Shown here one piece after another: positions 1 to 11,834 of a stretch of DNA of 64,000 bases (positions are counted from its first letter, which is position 1; each line of letters begins with the position of its first letter). The notes under the pieces are model-generated. The model did not search any database, was not told where the DNA came from, and worked only from the letters and a program-made list of their open reading frames with translations. A program made the position numbers and the translations under genes. Source of the stretch: Diploscapter coronatus (Eukaryota; Nematoda; Chromadorea; Rhabditida; Rhabditidae); NCBI GenBank assembly GCA_964036155.1, contig OZ038423.1, positions 25,311,249 through 25,375,248 of the forward strand. The letters run 5' to 3'.

Positions 1-58
1 GTCAACGATTTTACTGCGACTTCAACAACAAACAAATCAACAAAATGATGAAAGAAGA

Positions 59-3018
59 TCAACAAGGGTTTGAATCCGACTTGCGATGTCCGTACATACA
101 CTGTTCTGCAGACAAAGGACAGCCGTCTGGATGCCATTCGTCCATGAAACAGGCCATCGCTTTGCGTCTTTCTGCGATAGCTGCCTCGTCCTCTTTCTTT
201 TTCTTCTTCGGGTTCTTCTTCGGCTCGACAGGCCTTCTCCAGTCTCTCATTCGAACTGTCCCTCCATAAACCTGCAAAGAAATGTAAGTTATATGCTTAT
301 TATATATTTAGAGGGCGCAAATGGACTCAAATTTATCCGCCAGACTTCTCAATTCAAAATTCACTTGCGTCCTCTATCCTTACTTGGAATGTCTGATGTT
401 GGTTCTTCAAGAAGGTCTGCAGGCCTCCATTCTGTGCCTTCATCCAGTTTCTGTCCTCCTCGGTCAGAAATTCATTCACTTCCGCCAATGGCAATTCGAT
501 GCCTGCATTCCAATTTCTGCAAATCATCAATATAAGTCGAAATTCTTGTAGAACCAACCCATCAGTAGAAGGACTGGCTGATTGCAACAGAACATCGAAT
601 ATTTTTTTCGCGATTTCGAACTGCTTCTCTCTCGGAATATTCGAGCAGTTCCTGTTCTGAATAAATCTTCTTCTTGCAGAAAAAATCTAGATAAAAATCA
701 AACCGTAATTTGCTTGGGCCTAGCCACGAACTGTGTGTCTGCTGAATTGTCCTTCCTCTTCGTGAGTCGTTCGATCGCTTCATTCACGTTGCAGGCCAGC
801 CCGTTTGGAGGAATCGTTCCAACGAAGCATATCTGAAAATCTCAAGGATTTTGAGTTAAGAACTAGAAGGACTTACCCTCTTTGTGCTCGGAATGCTGAG
901 TCTGTCTTCTTCCAAATCGAAGCCCAACTCCTGTGCAATTTTGCGGACGAAGTTCAGGAATGACTCGTAAATGCTGAAACATAAAACTCTCTAAACAGAC
1001 CTAGAGAGGACTTAAGTCAGAATGGCAGCTCTGCGACATATCTCTCATATTCTCTACATTTCTGTATCTCTAGCCAGAAATATCATAAAATTTTCGCTGT
1101 GCGTGCTGACGTCATAACGTAAATTTCTCTCTTGCAACCTACTTACTCCTCGTATATTTTTGGGCCTGACTCAAATGCTCCTAGGCCCGTCTTCATTAAA
1201 ATTAAATCTATGTAAAAATACAAACCTCATTCTCCCCTTCTGCCCCTCGGCCTTGTCCTTCGTATTGTACTTTGCATAGAATCCGAACGGGCAGCAAGGA
1301 ATGACCATGAAATTGCAGCCGAGTCGTGCGGCCATGACAGGAATCCAGGGAGTGAGTTCGTCGCTGTGATTCCCAATGAGGAAGTCCACATTGGGGGGCA
1401 GACCAAATCCCTCTGCATTCGGGTCGACTACAGATTCGCGCAAATCTGCTGATGCCATTAGGGACGACCTGCAAACAGCGTTGAGCTCTAGAGGAATTAC
1501 GTGAGTTCGCTAACCAAATATCCCTTTTCCTCACATCGAGTCCACAGCCCTTCACTCCAGATTTGTTGAGCAGATGCACGAGCAGGCCATTGCCACAACC
1601 CAGATCTGCAAAGAAGGACGGTCTGTTTCCCTTTATCGACCACAATTCCTGCAAACAGATTGTCGTCTTCATAAACAATGAAATGTATTCTCACCAGCAG
1701 ATATGAGGCAATTCCACAATCCTCGAAGACGAATTTCTGCGGATCTGTCTGCTCCGTCCACTGTTCGGCCAGCTGCCTTCCAATCGAATTTTTCATGTTT
1801 CGATACGTCCTCGCGTAATTTCGAATGTCAATCAGTCTGTTCGTTCGACACATTTTCCTGCAATTCAAACAGTAAATCCTCCTTCTCCTTGTGCATATTC
1901 ACAAACCTGTCCAGATTGATCGTTCTGAACCATTTGAACAGCACAGGAAATGCATAATCCTTCGTCCACCAATATTCTTCGGCATTCTTTGCATCGGGAA
2001 TGAGAATTGCTAACTTCACACTGAAATTTATTGTAAATATCTAACAAGGAAAGCATTTGACCTCGGGTTCGGCTTTTTTAACGGGAACAGGTGGGATCTA
2101 CCAAATCGAGATCACTGATTACGAATTTGCAAAAGGGGAGCTCGTAGAGAAAAATGGTCAAAAACATATCTACTACACTTTCACCACATTAGCCTTCGTC
2201 AATTTATCGCTTTCTTTCGCATCCATTCCCTTCGCTTCTCTATTCTCTATTCTCAACTCGCCTTATCGCAGATCAGCAAAAGGGAAAAGCAAAGAATTCG
2301 CGAAAGTCGGTGTGGCGCAGTGGAGATGTTTTACCACTTTTCTTTACGAGTTCCCCTTTTGCAAAATTATGGTATTTTTTGGAGAAGTAAAGTAGCCTGT
2401 TCGCAGAAAATTTTGCATACTCGTAATGAGCGGTCTCGATTTGGTAGATTCCACTTGCTCCCATTCAAAAAGCCGAACCCAGGGTTAAATGTTTCCCTGT
2501 AGGGGATCTTTCTAAAAATCCATACCAATTCGTGTCTACTTCTATGCATTGAAATTGATAGGGCAGAGCGATGACTGGAGGTTCGTTTCCATCCAAAGTG
2601 AAGCACAGAAACACGCAGGTTAGGGCATCTATCTTCTCCAAGTACAGGTATGATTCTTCAGAATAACGACTAGATTTAGGAGTTAATTGGTAGATTCTTC
2701 TGGATGGATTGTCATCTGGAACGGGTGAAATCAAGATTACCTTAGAAAAATGAATATTCTTGCCTGCGCCCAAGTGAATTTCCCCGTCCTCTGACTTGGC
2801 TCTGCCCAGAATGTGCTCGAATTTGTCACTGCCCTCCTCGATCTGCACAGTGCCTGTCAGTCTTCTGTTGACTGTGTGCATTTTTTCGCACCACAGCTCA
2901 ATCAGCTGCAATTTCGGGTTGTCATTCAATTGTCTGCAGTAAATCTAACCTTGTCGAAGAAATCTATCACAGAAATGGCCTGTTCGAAAACGCAGCTGTC
3001 TTCCACAAGCAGTTTCAT
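59..3018 (-). CDS. TRMT44: tRNA (uracil-2'-O-)-methyltransferase TRMT44
   Basis: Predicted SAM-dependent enzyme that 2'-O-methylates U44 of tRNA-Ser (family knowledge). Eleven exons on the minus strand: 2950-3018, 2526-2905, 1907-2020, 1695-1857, 1515-1648, 1226-1468, 877-973, 704-832, 559-656, 384-516, 59-271. Phases join exactly into 590 aa. The Rossmann SAM motif FADLGCGNGLLVHLL is in exon 5, followed by a family-typical stretch with GNHSDELTPWIPVMAAR and IPCCPFGFY. The C-terminal part has the family motif GGLQTFLKN-HQTFQV, a Lys-rich tract and a CCCH-like finger (C..WHPDGCPLSAEQC-YGH). The ATG lies directly after a TTACAG acceptor, 147 bp downstream of the RRM gene stop, so it is probably the second gene of an operon. 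Exon 1 is short (23 codons). Intron 2 hosts an inverted-repeat element. The family assignment is very secure. Confidence 0.95.
2057..2488. mobile_element. MITE-like terminal inverted repeat element in TRMT44 intron 2
   Basis: The ends are inverted copies. The left end has GGGTTCGGCTTTTT at about 2065 and the right end has its complement at about 2468-2483. The homology continues inward for more than 90 bp with gaps, including CTACCAAATCGAGA and GCAAAAGGGGA on both arms. There is no transposase-like ORF, so it is non-autonomous. It lies wholly inside the 2021-2525 intron and accounts for that intron being some ten times longer than its neighbours. Confidence 0.8.
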
Positions 3019-3165
3019 CTGTAATCTCACAGTATCTATTTTTAGATTTCGAGTTTCAGTTATTCAATGACATTCAATCAATTCATTCAAGAAGACACAG
3101 ATTTGTCAGGAAAACATTTATTGGGACCCGTAGGAAGAAAATATCACAGAATAAGTTAACCTGTT
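3019..3165 (-). promoter_or_regulatory. operon-like intercistronic spacer with poly(A) signal and trans-splice-like acceptor
   Basis: Between the RRM gene stop (3166) and the TRMT44 ATG (3018) are only 147 bp on the same strand. An AATAAA signal (minus strand) occupies 3117-3122. About 100 nt further on, a TTACAG acceptor directly abuts the TRMT44 ATG. This arrangement matches nematode operon spacers resolved by SL2-type trans-splicing (general knowledge); its use here is inferred. Confidence 0.6.
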
Positions 3166-4199
3166 TCAATCAAGGCGAGATCGTTTAGAGGCAGGAATGG
3201 AAGGGGAAGAGGAGAGGAGGGAAGGCATGGAGGAGAAATAGGAGATTCGCTGCTGCCCTGGCACATTCCCCATGCTCATCGTCTGCAAAATTGCAGTGAT
3301 TTGTGGGAATTCTTCTAAAATCTTACCGAATTCTGCCTGTTGACATAGTCCTTCTGTGCCATTTTTGCTCGTGCCACTTCTTCTGGCCGCACAGCCATTT
3401 TGACGAATACCTTCTCGTGTTTGGGGCTAGCCTTCCATGCATCCAAACAACGCTGCACACAGGTCGAGTCCTCGAATGTAATCAGGCAGCAGTGCAGAGG
3501 CCGGTGATAGGCATCCTGCAGAACGAAGGATTTGAAGGGGAATGATTGTGAATTCAACGGACTTCTTCAAATCGAATCTGGGTGATGCAGCCGAATTCTG
3601 CAAACATGTCGCGAATCTGAGCAGGTTCGAGGTGCGGCACGGCCAAATACGAGACGAAGATTCGATTGGTCTGCAGGAAGGGCAGATGGGGTGGAGGAGG
3701 CTCCGTCTGCAACACAAATTGAAAACCCTGTAGGAATAAAATATAACTCACCTCTTCTGGCAGATCGAAATTGACCTGCACGTTCCTGCCCGCAACGACA
3801 TGTTTCCACTGCCCTGTGCAAGCAGTCAACCCCCTTCTGTCTGCAAATGTGATGTGCGCAAATCCTCTGCTTGTCCCTGCAAAACCCATCCTCAATTCAT
3901 TCTCTTGTTCTCGTCAGTTTTTAAGGCCCGACCCCGAGCCAGGAACTTTTGGGTCTGTCGGACTGGGCCGGGAGAGTTTGGAAATAGTTCGGGCCGGGTC
4001 TGGACCCGAAATTTCGTCTCGATTTAAAACCATGCTTCTCGTTAGCTTTCGAATTCCACAGACCTTGCTGATCGACAGCCAATTCGCAGCTCTGCACAGG
4101 CCCGAACTGCTCGAAGTGCGCCCTCAACTCCCTGTCCTCGCCGTCCGACTTCAGCTCGAAGCCCAGATTTGTGCAACAGATCCGATTTGGACCAATCAT
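3166..4199 (-). CDS. two-RRM RNA-binding protein, hnRNP-like
   Basis: Five exons (4064-4199, 3752-3876, 3563-3706, 3327-3515, 3166-3282) give 236 aa. RRM1 (about residues 5-80) has RNP2 ICCTNLGF and RNP1 SRGFAHITF. RRM2 (about 100-185) starts with IFVSYLAV; its RNP1 is degenerate (HCCLITF), so RNA contact by RRM2 may be weak. The tail is Ser-rich and ends KRSRLD, a possible nuclear localisation signal. The start is the first ATG of the first recognised exon; a further upstream exon cannot be excluded. It is the probable first gene of an operon with TRMT44 and is divergent from BRE1. A specific family (hnRNP A/B, Musashi or other) cannot be assigned by eye, so the role in RNA processing is inferred from the domains only. 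Confidence 0.85.
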
Positions 4200-4634
4200 C
4201 TCAAATAGCCGGGGAATGAGCAGGTGAAGGGAAGACGAGCAAAAGAAAAGAAGCAATGCAGTCCTGCAGTTAGCCAGTCAGTGTGTCCTTTTAGTCTTCC
4301 CTTCTTCGCTTCACTCTCTTTCTTTTCCCCCTCTCATTTCCCCCTTCCTCTCTCTCTCTCCCAACCGCACGCGTTACTCTCAAGCCCCGCCCCTTCATCG
4401 CGGCTACCTCGGAGGAGTTTTCCGTCAAAATTCTTCAAAATTCGTTTTATTTTTTTCGCATTATTGATTGTTTTCGTCTCAAAATGAGCGTGGCGATACA
4501 CAGTGATAATGTTGAACGATTGCAGACGACGACGAGCAAGCCAAGGGACTGTAGACGGGCAGAGAAGCTGTGCAATCTGTGCAAGCAGTGCGATTGAGTG
4601 AAGAGTGCGGTGGTGCAGTGGAGAGGGCCAGGCG
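4200..4634. promoter_or_regulatory. divergent promoter region between RRM gene and BRE1
   Basis: These 435 bp separate two diverging start codons. The segment 4296-4370 is strongly pyrimidine-rich on the plus strand (CTTTCTTTTCCCCCTCTC type). No TATA box is obvious. A shared bidirectional promoter is the simplest reading. 5' UTR of one or both genes lies within it. Confidence 0.5.
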
Positions 4635-7600
4635 ATGTCGAAGCGATCGGCTGCCTGTGCCTCCCCGGCACCCTCCGAGGGCACCAACTCGAACTCTGAT
4701 GAAGCCTCGTCCAGTGACGATATCGCGGCCAAGAAGATGCGCCTCGTCACTTTCGAGCCTGTTCGACTGCTCGCTGTGTCCGGAGTGGTGAGCAAACGGG
4801 GGAGTCGGGAAGAAAAGGGGCTTCGTGCACAATTCACCAAATATCACTAACAAACTGAAAAATTCACCCGACTTAGGGCCAGTGAGTACAGAAAGTGGAA
4901 AAGTCGGGTGAGTTTTGCAACGTGATGGTACTGGTCTTTGGCGAATTTGATAGAAACCCGAAGAACGGGGACATTTTGGGCTCTCCAACCCACACCCATT
5001 TGTAGCTTCTACCCAGTTTCTGCTCAATTATAGAGATTTTGTGCACACTGGATGAAGGCTGCAAGTGGCTATGGGTGGAGATGACACAAAGCCAGAAAAG
5101 GACTAGTGAATGGAATTGCAGAATGACATCGAGGACAGGAAGGCCAAGGTGCAGGTCTACAAACTGTCCGAATTGGTGCGGTCCAAGAACAAACAATTGG
5201 CCGAGAAGGACAGGGAGCTGGAGAGACTCAGACAGAGGCAAATTACTGATGAAAACACATCATTCACAATCAACAGGCATTGGAATAATGTGAGTTTGGA
5301 GAAGGGATGCAAGGACGCAGAGGAAATAAATGAATTGCAGCTGGACGAGCAGCTTCGTACTCTGGCCATGCGAGGCAACACTCTGCCTGAGGCTGAAGGG
5401 AGGATCAAAGTGGAAGAGGAGCAAGAGCAAATGGAGACTGAAACAGAGGCCAACGACTACAAGGACTTCCTCATCGACATCGTGCAGATGGATGACGAAC
5501 AGAGCAAGAATGTCTATGACAAGCGAGTCCAACAGAGGTAGGAGGAGAGGCAGAGACGGGACTGTGCGGAATTTGAATTTTGGAATCGGAATTCCGCACA
5601 CTCCTGAACAGAGATAATGGCTCTTTGTAAAAGCCGCAGGGTTGCAGACTTGCAAAGGTTGGTATACCTGGAAAATTCCTAATATTTGTTTGAAATGGCA
5701 TCTGGTTCTCAACTTGAGGATTTTCTTGATATTTGTGAAAATGGATATGAGTAAGAGGGTCAACATCCTATCCAAGATTTTTTCCGCAAAAATCTGCTAA
5801 TTTAGCCATCATTTATCTACCCTTTCACCCATGATAATACATAAAAACTCAGATAGTAATCTAAAAACATGAGAAGTAGTATATGTAGTGACTTTAAAGT
5901 TGATATTAGTTTCAGTTACACAGATAGATAGGTAGAAGTAAAGGCCGCAGGAATCCTACTCATGTCATAACCCTGTCTAGCATAGTTGTAGGTTTACATT
6001 ACGACAAATAATGCTTCCTTCTTTTACCTTTTATATGCAACTGATAATGCACAGATCACAATTACCATCAGCATCCATCTTTGAATTGGAACAAGTATGT
6101 CAAAAATATCAAGAAAATCATCAAATTAAGAACCAGACGCCATTTCAAACAAATTAGGAATTTTCCAGGTGCGTGGCTTTTACAGTTTTGCAAGAAGTCG
6201 AGGCAATGGATAAATATGAATGTTCAGCATAAACCTGATGAAGCGAGTCATGAGGCAGCATGCAAGAAGGGCCGAGAAGCAACGAGATTTCATCAAGAAG
6301 CTGACCGTCGCCAATTCTGAAGGTTGCAATGGATTTTTGTGCAGACGAACTCATGTTTCAAGTTGCAGCATCCACCTCCCAAATTCGTGAAGACGTCAAC
6401 AGGGAATTGGTCCTGAAGACGGAACAATTGACTGAGGAGAATGCAATGCTGCACCAGGAAGTCGCTGCTCTGCAACAATGCCTTTCCGAGACCAACCTCA
6501 GGGTAAGTTGGAAGGAATTAATTGAATTGACAACTAGACGTAGGAGGCAGGGATGCCAAAGGCACCTCTTCCACTATATCTAGGGCTTCTGCGAAGCGGA
6601 AGCCATCTTACTCTTTTATTTATGCTAATTTCTGACCAAAATTTAAATTGTTTTGAGATTTCTTTATTCTTTCCCATACTTATATTGACCTAAGCTATCT
6701 ACTGATACAAACGTTAGCTTATTTTTCTTGATTTTTCCGCAATTTCCATAGCTCACTTTTCTTGTATATATACATAATTTTTCAGCTTCACGAGGAAGAG
6801 GATCGCAACTACACGTTGACGACTCGCAAAGAGGAACTCGAAAATGAACTTAATGACTTGAAGTTTGACTTGGAAAAGGCACAGAGGCTGACCAACAAAC
6901 TCGACTACAAGATCTACTGCATGAGCAAGGAGGACGGAAATAAGGACCATGTACATGAGCATGGAAATGCTGCTGCGAAGACCAACAAGCAGAATGGACA
7001 GATCAATGGGGGAGGGCCCAGTGGAAACAGCAACAAACAGGTGAGAAAAAGAAGAAAGAGACATTTCACAGAGGGAAGTGTGTTCAGATGGATGATCTCA
7101 AACAGGAACTGGCAGAGAAGACCGAATTGGCCAATTCGAGACTCGCTGAAATCAAGGAGAATCGAGACAAGATACAGAAAATGGCAGAGGAAATGGACAG
7201 AATCAAGATTGAGGTAGAGAAATTGTGAAGAACGGCCAGTGTGCACCAAAAACTTTGGTGCGCAATGGCATATATCCGAGAATTGTCAGAATTAAGGAAA
7301 ATATGAAAACCATTTCAGAAGATGATTTCTGGCGACGCCATCCGCAAGTCGGAAGAATACGAGAATCTGATGGCCTATTATTCGCTGGCCATTGAGGAAT
7401 GCTCCAGATTGAAGTGAATTCACATCTCTATTATAGCATTTCCAATATCCTATGTTCAGGGAGAATTGGGAGTCGGTTCTGGCAGAGCGGGATTTGCTCA
7501 GGCAGGAACTGATCGAGAAGGTCGAGGAAATGAAGGTGATTATTTGTGGCAAATTGGACACACTGAAGTGAACATTAGTAAAAAGGACTTTACTCATTTT

Positions 7601-10600
7601 GATGCTTGGTGCCAAGTGTCGGATTGATGTATGCATTTTCAAGAAAAACGTTCAACTACAGGGTGTTTCAAGTAAATTCGGAGACTTTGCTACAAAGAAC
7701 TTTTTTTTTTATTTTCTATTCGATTTTGATCAGGATTTTTGTATGACAGAAAAATGTAGGGAATTTTGTTAACTGTAAAATATTTCGATTTTTATTGATT
7801 TAGTTATCCTAACTAATTATTTGCTGAGAGGCGTCAGAACAACTGCATTCTTTTCCCCGCTAAAGGGCTATGATTCTTTGCATTTTCTCCTTCCTCCACA
7901 CTTTTGTCGAAAAAAATAGGAAAATCGCCTACTATTTCTGAGAAACTTGAAGAAGATTAATTAGAGTAATTAAGTAGCAATTAAAACAGGTTATTTTCAG
8001 ATAACAAAATTCTCTACGTTTTTCTTTATCATACGAAAATCTCAATTAAAGTAGGGTAGAAGATAAAAACGTTTTATTTGTGACGAAGTTTCCGGGTTTA
8101 CTTGAAGCGCCCTGCAGTTGAACATTTTCCTTGAAAACGCACACATCAATCAGAAACCTAATACCAGCAAAAACAACTTATTTGTCGCTTTCTCCATTTC
8201 TTAGTCTGCACTGTTCCTTTTCGGCAGTCCCTGTCGCTACTCTTTTTTGAGTGTGCGTTAAGTCCGCTTTAATTCCGTATGTTGAAATTGAGAATGACAT
8301 TGAAAATTGCAGAAAGAAGAGCAGATTTCGATTCGCAAGGCACAGGCTGCTTCGGACAAAATGAACAAGGACAATACCCAGCTGCGCACGGAGTACGACA
8401 TGCTGAGGATGGAGTTCGAACAGTCCATCTCCACACAGAGCACTGCAATGCAGGCGGTGAGTGAATTGAGAGGAATTGGCGGAAGAGGAATGAATGAATT
8501 GCAGTCTGAAGGCAGGATGCAGGAGATCAAGACTCTGCTCAACTCGATTCGGACACAGAATTACAATCTCAAACAAGATGCAAACAGATTCAAAAAGAAG
8601 TGGAAGGATGCAGTCAATTTGCTGGCCAAGGTGAGTAAATCTTCGATTTGACAGAGCTCCTAACCAAGTTTATATAAAACTCATTTTTATATGAAAAAGT
8701 AAGGAGCCGAAATCAGGATTTGGGATGAACGATAAGGGGATATTCACAAAAACGAATGTTGTCTCAGTATTCATCCAACATTTCAATTTCCTTGAACAAC
8801 TTGGCATGTTTCAGACTCAGGCAGAACTGCAGGAAGAGAAGAAGAGGCTGGAGAATGCAATTCTGGTGGAACTGAATTCGGACGAATTGGCCAGTCCTGA
8901 CTCGTCGCGGGAAGACCTCAGAGCCGACTGGCAGTCAGAGGAAGTCGAGAAGTTGCGACTGCAGGTGGCTGAGTTGCAGGCTGCTGCTGAGGCTGCTAAT
9001 GGGACTGCCACTGACAGGAATGAGGTAGGAGAAAGTGAGAGGAATGAAGCGAAGAGTAATTGCAGCTGCTGATTCGAGAACAGAAGATGCGACTCGAGAA
9101 CGAGGCTCTCATGCGATATGTCAAGAGGGTCGGGGCCATGGACAAACAGGAAAGGACCAAGTTCTTCGAGGTTCGTTGTCGAAATAAGAACGATCTTGAA
9201 CTAACTTTGCATTGTTCAGGAAGAGGCCCACAGAATCTGCCAAAACCACAAGCAGGAAATCGACCGATTGACGACCGAGTGCGAGGCCCTGAAAGTGACG
9301 GAGAAGGCGATTTCTGACGAGGTGGACAACATTGGAGTGGCCCTCGAGCAGCTGCAGGAGCAGAACTCGATTCTGCTCAATCAGAAGAAGGAAAAGGACG
9401 ACGACATTCTCAAGATGATGTCCGACAGAATCACCAGCAGTCAGATTCAAATCAAGATGAGAGAGGAAATTGTGAGTCATTCGCTTGTTGTTTGAGCTTG
9501 AAGGGGGAAATTGCAGATTCAAAATGAAACCCAAATCGAGAACCTGACTCGCCAGGCCAATTCACTGCAGTCAGAGCTGCAAGCCGTCACCGAGAGCCTC
9601 AAAGTCTCGAAAGAATCCATCGTCGCCAAGACCAAGGAGAACAAGTGAGAGAATGAAAGTTTACTCCAGCAAACTAATGGTTTGCAGCAAACTGACTCGA
9701 CTTCTGGAGACGCAGCGCAAACAGATGACTGAGAAAGGATTCGAGATAGCTGATCTGTCCTCGCGATTCGAGAAGCTGCAACAGAACAACAAGGAGTTGC
9801 AGAATATGGTCATGTCCAAGACAGGACAGATCGAGAATGCGGCTGCCAAGAGGAAGAGAATGGAGGAGGAAATGCTGCAGTTGAGAAAGAAACTCGAAAG
9901 GGCACAGAAGTCCGAGAAACTGGGCAGCACCGATGCTGTGCTCAACGAGGAGATCAGACTGCTCAAGGTGAGGGGAAATTTAAGGTTTTTTTTTTTAGAA
10001 ATTCTCTCCACTCTGAATTTTGGATCATGCTGTATGAGAGGCTTCTTGTAAAAGAAATGCACCTGCTGAATAGGAAAAAGGGTAGGAATAGGTTTGGGTA
10101 GGCCTATTTTTGTTTAAAAACCCCAACTCGTTGTGCTCAACATTTTAAAATCACATGGCTTACCTTGCCCTATCCCCCTACCTCTTTATGAAAGAAATTT
10201 TTAGAGCTGTATGTCTTTTACAAGAAGATGTATGAAGATAGAGCATAGGCAAGGCAGGGACATAAGATATCAGAATGACCCGACAGTGAACCAGTCATTT
10301 TATGACCAATTGCAATCTACACAATCCTGTTCTTAATCCTATACAGATGATCCGAAATTTATAGTGAAGAGCTTTTCAAGAAATCAACTGATTGAGGATG
10401 AAACGAAATGAATGGAATATGATTTACAGGATGCACTGACCTGTTCCGCCTGCAAAGTCAACAAGAAGGACGCGATTCTCACCAAATGCAGACACATCTT
10501 CTGTCAGGCCTGTCTCCAGAAGAGATACGACACAAGGTTTGTGTAGTGTGAATTGACAGCTTTTACTGGTGGCCTGAAGACCTGGATTGTACTAAATGAC

Positions 10601-10797
10601 AGCATTCCTTTCTTCGGAATCTGAAAATAGACATTCCGTCATTAGTAAAATCTAGGTTAACAAGTCGTCAAATTGGAGTTGCCGAAAAAATTCTCTCATT
10701 CTAATTTAACGAATTCCTTGATTGCAGGCAGAGGAAATGTCCAAAATGCAATTCGGGTTTTGGCGCCCAGGATATTCAACGAGTCTACATCCACTGA
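4635..10797 (+). CDS. BRE1: E3 ubiquitin-protein ligase BRE1 (RNF20/RNF40 orthologue)
   Basis: Monoubiquitinates histone H2B in chromatin (family knowledge). Eighteen exons: 4635-4787, 5122-5289, 5341-5537, 6228-6322, 6369-6502, 6786-7040, 7088-7213, 7319-7413, 7460-7535, 8313-8456, 8505-8630, 8815-9024, 9066-9170, 9220-9471, 9517-9644, 9688-9967, 10430-10536, 10728-10797. All phases match, giving 906 aa, close to the usual 900-1000. The N-terminus is Ser-rich with a basic AAKKMR patch. The middle is nearly continuous coiled coil. The C-terminal RING is split over the last two exons: CSAC, then [24 protein letters not shown] and ending RVYIH, almost identical in pattern to RNF20. The start is the first ATG in frame. 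Three long introns (3, 9 and 16) each hold an inverted-repeat element. The assignment is secure. Confidence 0.96.
5622..6186. mobile_element. MITE-like element in BRE1 intron 3
   Basis: The outer arms are inverted copies of roughly 100 bp. The left arm (about 5622-5745) contains TGTAAAAGCC, CCTGGAAAATTCCTAAT and TTGTTTGAAATGGC. The right arm (about 6085-6186) carries their complements in reverse order. No coding capacity was recognised. The intron (5538-6227) is otherwise empty. Confidence 0.75.
7600..8180. mobile_element. MITE-like element with ACAGGGTGTTTC termini in BRE1 intron 9
   Basis: Inverted arms extend over about 100 bp each: GATTGATGTATGC, CGTTCAACTACAGGGTG and TTCAAGTAAA on the left (7622-7690), with imperfect complements at 8090-8152. 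The motif TACAGGGTGTTTCA resembles ends of Tc1/mariner-type elements (family knowledge, weak). It fills most of the 7536-8312 intron. No transposase ORF. Confidence 0.7.
10042..10228. mobile_element. short inverted-repeat element, CTTCTTGTAAAAG family, BRE1 intron 16
   Basis: About 185 bp bounded by CTTCTTGTAAAAGA at 10042 and TCTTTTACAAGAAG ending at about 10227. The interior is palindromic in part (AGGCAAGG/CCTTGCC types). The same termini bound an element in the ddx-23 gene at 48755-49009, so this is a dispersed family. Confidence 0.65.
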
Positions 10798-11834
10798 ATG
10801 TGAGTTTGATGCGGTAAGACGGTATCTAATTTGTCAGTTTCAGCTCAACAGCTTTTCCCCTCCCTCATCCCCATGCGCTCTGCCCATCTACTCCTCCGCG
10901 TGTCTGTCTGAGTCTGTCACTGTGGCTGTATCACATCAAGCCTGCCGAACAATTAGAGTTTGGTCATTCATTTATTTCCATTATTTTATTTTTCTACTTG
11001 TATCACTATCAATTAGGCAGTTAATGCAGATAATTCTCGTACTCAACGGTCTATCTATTTTGTTCCATTCATTGATTCATTCACTCATTGTTAGCGTCAA
11101 TTCAGTCAGCTCGTTCAATCGAATAATTCATCTTGAGTTCCAATTCATTCAAACTCGAATGTGCCTTGTTGCAGTACAGTTTTAATCATTCATTTATTTT
11201 GTGCGCCGTTCTGCAGCTGCCTCCATTCTCGTCATTCCTGCAAGCTCATCTCTCGGTGGCTGCAGATCGGCTAAACTTCGTAATTTCTTTTTGATTCTCT
11301 CTAGACAATTTTCTCCAAATACGAGTATTTGCAATTTGTTTTCATTCGTTTTCGTTCAAATATTTCGTTTTTTTTGCCTAATTTACTCGTTTTAAAGGGT
11401 TTCAAAGGCGCAGCTTTGAATTTGAATTAATTCTTTTGGAGAGGAGAATTTTGTGCTGCTTATTCCTTTTTCCTTTCATCTTTCATTCTTAATAAGGCAC
11501 TGTAGGCCTAATTGTTCTGTTATCGTTATTCTCTAATTTATTTCTCTTTATTTGTTTCTTTCCTTCTCTCCTCTTCTATTTCTCAAAGTACGGTTCTTCT
11601 TCCACTGATTTCAACAATTTCAATTTGAACTTCTTCATTCGTCGAATTTTTGGTGTTTTAATGTGCGATTTGATGATTCCCTTGTTGGTTTTTTCTTCTC
11701 TGCAGAGTTTTATCATTACCACAAAATATAAATCGTAAATTTCTTTATTTTCTCGAAGATTTTATGCTTTACCCGAATGATTATAAGTCCACTGCTTTGT
11801 TGTGACAATGTGACAACTCGCACACTTTCCCTGC
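10798..11834. other. convergent 3' spacer between BRE1 and the HDEL protein gene
   Basis: About 1 kb of T-rich sequence between two converging stop codons, presumably both 3' UTRs. The reading frames present are interrupted and have low-complexity composition. I see no gene, RNA gene or inverted-repeat element here. Confidence 0.5.

Noticed and set aside
6323..6344. Apparent 22-nt intron in BRE1 (6323-6344)
   Set aside because: Too short for splicing. A 46-nt intron to the acceptor at 6368 keeps the same frame and gives a better conserved sequence.
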